DNA of 64,000 bases, from the NCBI GenBank assembly GCA_026874595.1, contig CM049306.1, positions 80,812,142-80,876,141 on the forward strand, read 5' to 3'. The position numbers and the translations under genes were made by a program. Every line of letters starts with the position of its first letter. Position 1 is the first letter of the stretch. The notes below the pieces were generated by a model. It had not been told where the DNA came from, searched no databases, and saw nothing but the letters and a program-made list of their open reading frames with translations. Source of the stretch: Sipunculus nudus (Eukaryota > Annelida > Sipuncula > Golfingiida > Sipunculidae). Of this stretch, positions 58,216 to 64,000 are shown piece by piece.

Positions 58216-59165
58216 AGTGGGGTTTTTCACGGGGCACACGAACGATTTGCGAAGGACGTGAATGTCGAAAAAAGTCTAACATTCGCATTTTACGCTCCAA
58301 AAGTTTGCTAAACATGCGTCGTTAATTGTTTGCGGGAGTCCCATTTTGTTCGGCGGGAATCTAAAAACAAATTTGAAACTTCTTGCGAACGTTTTCTGCA
58401 TTCTGGGTCATTATTTGTTCGTGATTTGCTCTCGAAAGTGTCTGAAAACCTTCGTCATATGCGCATGACATTCCGACGACGTGCGTGATAATCGCAAAAT
58501 CTTCATGAATTCGTAAACAGGTTCCGACAGTTCGGAGAATGTCTTGTGCATGTCTTGCGAAAGCAAAGAAGTTTATCCGATCATTTAACGACCTGTTCGC
58601 GCACTTCCTGAGTACAGCTGTCTTCGCGAGAGAAGCAAACGCGAGAATTTCTCGTCGGTTGCAAGATAACCGCGCGAAATATGTATGAATGTCGCATGAA
58701 TGTCGCACGGCGTTCGGCCAGTCAGGACATGTCTGAGAGTTTGCTGGTCCATATTCTGGTCAAGACTGGCCTCTGGAGAAGGACTGCTGCTGGCAATGCA
58801 CTTCAATGTATTCGATGCCATCTATATACTGCCCTAGCGTCGGTCGGATCGCCAGTCACAAGATAATTGCGCGACATTTGTATGAATGTCGCACGAATGT
58901 CGTAAGACGTTCGTTATTCGCGAAATATGTGGAAAGTTTGCTTGTGTCACGAAATGTTCGCACGAATGTTGCCCGAAATTTGTGCGACATTCGTGTTGTT
59001 CGCATTTAAGTCTCATGTCCTTTGTGTTTGTGGACGGACAACGCTACACACGACATTCGTGTATACCATGAGAGAATTTCTCACAAACTTCGCAAGAATG
59101 GTTTAAGGCTTGATTTCCCCGAAACATTTGGAGAAAATCTTCTCCGAAATGTTGGACTTTGCCAT
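58216..59165. repeat. CpG/TTCG-rich degenerate repeat tract
   Basis: Built from irregular iterations of CGAATGTCGCACGAATGTCG-like words on both strands. One segment recurs: CGC(G)GAAATATGTATGAATGTCG near 58673 and GCGCGACATTTGTATGAATG near 58871. The right edge forms a hairpin around TTTGGAGAAAATCTTCTCCGAAA (59126-59148). Base use is far from its AT-rich surroundings. Overlapping frames on both strands give Arg/His/Cys-rich peptides with no domain; these are repeat by-products. Confidence 0.6.
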
Positions 59166-59577
59166 TTTGCCGACATTTGCATCATTCGCTTATCAAAGAT
59201 TGGCCGACTGAACTCGTCACTGATATTCAACATTGCAATATTCAACACTGCAAAATTATAAATACATCTTAACTCTAAACTTCACATACATACCTACGCA
59301 CACACATACCAGTTCTATTCTCAGGAGTATATATCCAAGCACAACAACACATTTTTTTATCAAATGTATTTAATACATATTGCCTGTAATAGTCTTTGTA
59401 CAAGTATTCTCTACATACCAGTTAGTTAATAGCATAGGTCACACAGCAAACAATCGGGACGTTTACTTTTTATTAAAATATTACGCCGAAGCTCGACATC
59501 ACTAAGCATGTGCGTCTTACGTGTCACTTCCGGATTTTGCTGGGGAAAAAAACACTCAGCTACATACACCTATATAA

Positions 59578-59768
59578 AATTAATTTGTCTGCAGTGGAGC
59601 TTCAGATGTAAAAAAAATAATTATTTATTATACATGTGTACATCATTTTTTCCAGTAATATTAACAGTTTGGTTATAAAAGATATACAATTGATTTGCCT
59701 GCAGTGGAGCTTCAAATGCAAAAAATTTTATGTATTATATATCATTTTTTCCAGTTATATACAGTTTA
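59578..59768. repeat. Two-copy repeat in the 3' UTR of the LECT2-like gene
   Basis: AATT.ATTTG.CTGCAGTGGAG, CATTTTTTCCAGT and ATA.AGTTT recur at about 59579-59674 and 59689-59767. The second copy runs up to the stop codon. The minus-strand AATAAA at 59624-59629 lies in the outer copy and is the likely polyadenylation signal. Confidence 0.7.
59624..59629 (-). terminator. Likely polyadenylation signal of the LECT2-like gene
   Basis: AATAAA on the minus strand, 137 bp past the stop codon. Another candidate is near 59470. Confidence 0.5.
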
Positions 59769-61293
59769 GCGCGGGTCTGTGCCGCCTAGTTCCGATGTGG
59801 GATCTGCTTTCTTGTGTTTCTTCCACAGTGTCACGTGCACGTGATCTGTCATTGATGACGAGTACGCACAGTGTAGTCCGATGTGTGTCCCCACCACGTC
59901 ACCGACATTCACAACGGTGTTTATCATGCTCGAATTAGCATTGACATACCACAGCGACACGGCAGTTCCTGAAAAATAAGGACATATAGCGTATATGTAA
60001 TAATATGTATACCACAAAGAAATAGCAGTTCCTTAAAAAAAGTATATATAGCGTAAATGTAGTAATATGCATACAACAGAGACATGGTAGTCCCTGAAAA
60101 AAGTATATATATAGCGTATAGGTAGCGTATATGTAGTAATATTCATACCATAGAGATACGGCAGTATACGAATACAGTATAGGTATTTACAGGTAGTTAT
60201 ATATTTTGCCAAAGAGAAACGGCAGATCCTTGAAAAGTATACTTTAATTTACATGTACCCTCAGTAAATAATTTTATTTTATATAGATAATTTATCCAAG
60301 GACAAATGGGTCTTTCTATACAAAGAGTCAAATTTATTATATGCATCGCCTCGTCATATACACTATTGGATGATCATGCTATTAGGACTATTGATAATTC
60401 GAATGAGACAAATTTAAGACAATACATTTTAACCAATTAGAACCATTCAAATGATTGAAACTTAGCATGTAATAAAAATAGAGAACAGAAGAACACACAC
60501 ATCTAACAGACAGAACTTGTGCCAAATGTGTGATGAGGACTTGTTTGTATAAAAGGTTATCCCTGGTTTCATCGTATCAATAGAGTTTATATGGGATCTC
60601 CCTCTCCGGGTAACTGGATGCGCCTTTTGTTATGAATCAGAACCCAGATGAGACCTTCATAGAGGACTGATCACTTGCTAACCTCAGGGGAAAAAAATTG
60701 TTTGAACTTAGGGTATGTACTTATGACTCAGGGTCAGTATGCATGTATTACTGAGAGAGAGAGAGAGACAGAGAGAAAGAGATTAATATAACACAAGTGA
60801 TCTGAGTGTGGTGTAGTGTGAACATACCCGATCTGTCGCCTATTTGCACGCCGTGGTTAACGCATTTCTGTTTTTCCGATGGACTCCTGTACGGACTGTT
60901 TCTGATCAGCTTACCACTTATTGGTGCGTACACCTTAGACCCAGCGGCACACACTATGTCAATCCCCTCGTGTAACCGGCCACTAAAAGGTAGAATATTA
61001 AATCAAGATATTCGGTTAATGATATCGTTTATAACTGTTGTTCTTTATCTAAATTACCACCGTATGAGATCACTAAATGTTCCCTTTTTCAGTGCAAGTG
61101 TCAACACATTGTATGTACATGTAGATGTACACGTGTACCAATGATATAAAGTTATAAAATCATCGTATGGTCTCATCTAGCGACAATGTATAAACGATTT
61201 ACCCTCTGCTAGCGTGCCACCATCCCGCTCCTTGCGGATCTTTATTTCTGATTAGGTTGTTATTATTTCCTTCACAAATTTGCTGATGCGAGC
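59766..61293 (-). CDS. LECT2: LECT2-like secreted protein (leukocyte cell-derived chemotaxin 2), three exons, 5' partial
   Basis: Minus-strand exons 61203-61293, 60828-60982 and 59766-59968 join in phase (2, 1) to a 149-residue domain ending GGTDPR and TAA. Exon A: ICEGNNNNLIR..DPQGAGWW, matching the LECT2 start. Exon B: GRLHEGIDIVC with the His and Asp of the zinc site, AAGSKVYAPISG, NHGVQIGD. Exon C: GTAVSLWYV, VNVGDVVGTH, and DHVHV carrying the third zinc His. LECT2 has the M23 metallopeptidase fold but is treated as a non-proteolytic secreted signalling or defence factor; in molluscs an immune role is often assumed. Four Cys remain; one Cys common in exon A of relatives is Ala (GAG). The signal-peptide exon was not found between 61294 and 61616 and probably lies beyond the transposon upstream. 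Confidence 0.88.
59945..60230. repeat. Five-copy ~63-75-bp tandem repeat spanning an exon-intron border
   Basis: The unit (plus strand) ATACCAC..AGA.ACGGCAGTTCCT, AAAAA.TATATAGCGTA and TGTAGTAATAT starts at about 59946, 60009, 60071, 60145 and 60204. The first copy contains the true acceptor and the first 23 bp of the last LECT2-like exon; the others are its intronic duplicates with decayed acceptors (for example minus-strand TTTTTTCAG before GGACTACC in copy 3). Confidence 0.88.
60751..60782. repeat. (GA)n-rich tract in the LECT2-like intron
   Basis: Interrupted GA repeats 46 bp beyond the exon B donor (CT-rich on the gene strand). Confidence 0.9.
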
Positions 61294-61616
61294 CTGAAAG
61301 CAAATTTTTTATAATGTTTATGTATAATTCATAGGCCGACCAGATATTAGTTGCAACATATGTGTCAATAAAATCGTATGGAAGGAGTAAATCAATTCAA
61401 ACAATTTCAAACATTTTTATTCAATCGAGGGGAACATTTTATATTATCTGCTTCAATCTCCTGATTACAGAAAAGGGAACGTCAGCACCTCCGTCATTAC
61501 GTCATTCGCCCTCAAGCGGGTGCGCCTTTCAGAGATTCCTCGGTGGTATGACCCATGAATATGGATGATTACACACACAGGGCTCGTAACTGCAGTAATC
61601 ACTGGACCAGGTTATA

Positions 61617-63886
61617 CAGTCTAACCTCTTTCATTCGCCAACCTTGGGACCGGGGAATTTTCTGGCAGTAAGCGAGGGTGGCGGTTGATCGAGGGGGGTT
61701 CCACATGGGATGGGCAGGGTAGTTTATATCTGGCATTTATTAGGCTCGTCTTTAGCTAGTCATATTAAAAACAACATTTTAAAACTGTGTACAAATGTTA
61801 TTACTTTATTCACATAGAAAGAACAAATTACAAATAACTAGAGAAAAATACAGTGTGTACACATTATTCACAAAGATACTCATATATAACATATACGGTA
61901 AAATTATAAAATTGTACATGGTTCTCCTTGTGCCGTTTATCTTTCATCCAAGTCTGCTCCCAAAGAATTCCGTAATGGAGCATTGTTAACAAGCTTGTGA
62001 CTGAAGAGCTGGTTTTCTTTGGTTCATCCTGTAAAATGCGTCAATATCGGACTATTCGCTGTAGTTCCAGCTCTCGAAATATCACTAGACGGTTTTCATG
62101 GCCTGGCTACGTGATTACCTGCTTATATACCTTACCGAAAATATTTATAGGAAGTGACTAAACAGCCGGCAGGAAAATTGACATTGCAGGCTAAACTACC
62201 AGCTAATGAATGCATGCTCATTTTCAGTGTGATACTCTGCTTTACATTATAAATTTGACAATATAGTGCTGACTTACAAAATTATATATTTTGCTAGTCT
62301 ATATAAAATAAGTATGTTTAGTGGATTTAAAACTGCACATTTTGTGATATTTACAGGGTGGTTTTATATAGATTTAAAGGAATAAAACTGAAGTTGAATG
62401 ACACATCAGTTGCTTATATATGCTTAAGAGCATAAATTGGGTAATGTGTGAAAGCACAAACAATTCATGAAATGTCATAAACAGCCGGCAAGAAAATTGA
62501 CCTTGCAGGCTAAACTGCCAGCAAATGAATGCATGCTCATTTTCAGTGTGATACTCTTCTTTCCATTATTAGTTTGATAATATAGTGCTGACTTACAAAA
62601 TTATATATTTTGCTGGTCTATATAGAATAAGTATGATTAGAAGGTATTAAGACTGCATATTTTGTAATATTTACAGGGTGGTTTCAAATAAATTTAAAGG
62701 AATTGAACTGAAGTCGACTGACACATCAGTTGCTTATATATGCTTAAGAGCAGACATTGAGTAATATGTGAAAGCACGAACAATTCATGAAATGTCATAT
62801 AAAAGGTTATACAGATAATTTGATTTCAATGTTAATCAAATGTGAAGCATACAGACTGCCACTGTTTATCATTAATGTTGTTATGGGCAAACAAATAATA
62901 AGTGTTTGAAACAACTAAGAAAATATGTCAAATAAATGGTCCAAGGATCAGCTGATTACTTGGTCAAAGGCAATCAAACAATCTTACACCAAACCTAATT
63001 AAAGCTGTTAAGTCTATTATGTTGTGAGATGATGCAACAAATATCAACACCAAATGGTAACTCTTACATAAAAACCAACAAAATATCTTATTTGGTAAGT
63101 CAGCACTATATTGTCAAAAAAATAATGGAAAATATTTGATATCACACTGAAACTGAAATAGAGCATGCATTCATATGCGGGCAGTTTAGCCTGTGGGCTA
63201 GACTGCCAGCAAGGTCAATTTTTCCCTGCCGGCTGTTTCGCCTGTGGACTAAACTGCCGGCACCCTGCTTGCTCTTTAGCCACTTCCATATTTATACAGG
63301 CAGGAGATAAGAACAAACAAGTTCACAAAAACCTTTAATTGAAAACTTAAAATAATCCCCGTTATTGTTGCAAACTGTAAACAAAGATTGAATTAACAGT
63401 CTTTGAACCCCCGTGTTACCGCTAATTGCTTCAAACTACTCATGTGGTTTACCTCATTAAATGACATTTACCCTAACAACTCTAGGTGTGAAATCAACAC
63501 CGGTCCCTCTGCTGATGACTGCTGTCCCCAAACAACTCAAGGGTGTAAAGTCATTAATTAATTAGTGGCACTGGATACTTGCTCCATAAGCAGTGAGGCG
63601 TGACATGTTGGAAACAAAGACGCGGCCAGGTCAGCTAAGCCCGGCCGAGCGATAACACACCGGCTTCATGAAATATTTCCGACTTATCTCAAGTTAGCAT
63701 CAGAAAGTTGGTGCATGATCAAGGGAATGTGGCACATAGGGGTAAAAAAACGCCTGGCGGATGGCGGATAGCGAGGCTGGCAAATGAACGAGGTAAATTA
63801 GTAGTAAGGAAATCGGGACTTAGTCATCTGTAGGCGATAGGGGAGGTTGGCGAATAAACAAGGGGTGAATGGAAGAGGTTAGAGTG
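61617..63886. mobile_element. 2.27-kb non-autonomous pogo/Tigger-like DNA transposon
   Basis: Left end CAGTCTAACCTCTTTCATTC; right end, reverse-complemented, CACTCTAACCTCTTCCATTC; both sides are flanked by TA, and both continue into TTCGCCAACCT. This fits pogo-type (Tc1/mariner superfamily) elements. There is no transposase. The interior holds two direct ~310-bp copies (from about 62160 and 62471; anchors AACAGCCGGCA, AATGAATGCATGCTCATTTT, AATATAGTGCTGACTTACAA) and an inverted partial third copy (about 63095-63230), giving internal symmetry. Confidence 0.8.
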
Positions 63887-64000
63887 TATATAATACCAGG
63901 ATATAAAATGAGAGACACGAAGTCCAAAACTAGAACTGAATTCTGCAGATGTACATATACTTAGATTTAAGCTAGCCATGAAAAAAAAGAAGGCGGTTAC

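Noticed and set aside
58361-59071. Overlapping Arg/His/Cys-rich frames on both strands as genes
   Set aside because: They arise from ACATTCG/CGAATGT word repeats, overlap on opposite strands and have no domain.

Overview
This is eukaryotic, almost certainly invertebrate and probably molluscan (bivalve-like) genomic DNA. It is AT-rich and full of (TA)n microsatellites, tRNA-derived SINEs, a LINE fragment and short TA-flanked DNA transposons. Its protein-coding information sits in short exons with GT-AG borders. There is no prokaryotic operon structure, CRISPR array or intact tRNA/rRNA gene. The species assignment is an inference from repeat style and protein types, not proven.

Region 1 (about 0.37-40.65 kb, + strand) is a single very large gene. 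I could join 58 exons by hand. Every junction keeps reading frame; all have GT-AG introns except one GC-AG. Together they give an open reading frame of about 3,580 residues ending in TAA at 40649-40651. The 5' end lies outside the window. The product is a giant type I membrane protein. In order it has an unrecognised N-terminal region, a PAN/apple-like Cys block, about 15-18 degenerate fibronectin-III-like repeats (recurring W..F.DPESG..Y and VDTTPP motifs), a stretch with dibasic furin-type sites, a cadherin-like domain, two EGF-like modules, one transmembrane helix and a ~135-residue cytoplasmic tail. The tail carries FQNPLY, a perfect FxNPxY endocytosis/PTB-binding motif. I know this architecture as a conserved but unnamed invertebrate protein family. 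It is the best candidate here for an undescribed system: a processed, endocytic or adhesive giant receptor. Its large introns hold a SINE (12.8 kb), a pogo-like element (27.5-28.7 kb), a 3 x 696-bp tandem array (30.8-32.9 kb) and a 1.86-kb inverted-repeat element (33.9-35.7 kb).

Region 2 (about 41-59.5 kb) is gene-poor and repeat-rich. It contains a tandem pair of tRNA-like SINE units, a ~102-bp minisatellite split by a 5'-truncated LINE with a 15-bp target-site duplication, a head-to-head pair of SINEs with (TA)n tails, a ~150-bp tandem repeat, a 2.1-kb bivalve-style dispersed repeat, a further SINE and an unusual CpG/TTCG-rich degenerate repeat tract.

Region 3 (59.77-61.29 kb, - strand) has three exons of a LECT2-like (leukocyte cell-derived chemotaxin 2; M23-peptidase fold) secreted protein. 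Its signal-peptide exon was not found. A five-copy tandem repeat in its last intron has copied the exon's own splice acceptor. Upstream, a 2.27-kb pogo-like non-autonomous transposon (61.6-63.9 kb) fills most of the remaining sequence.
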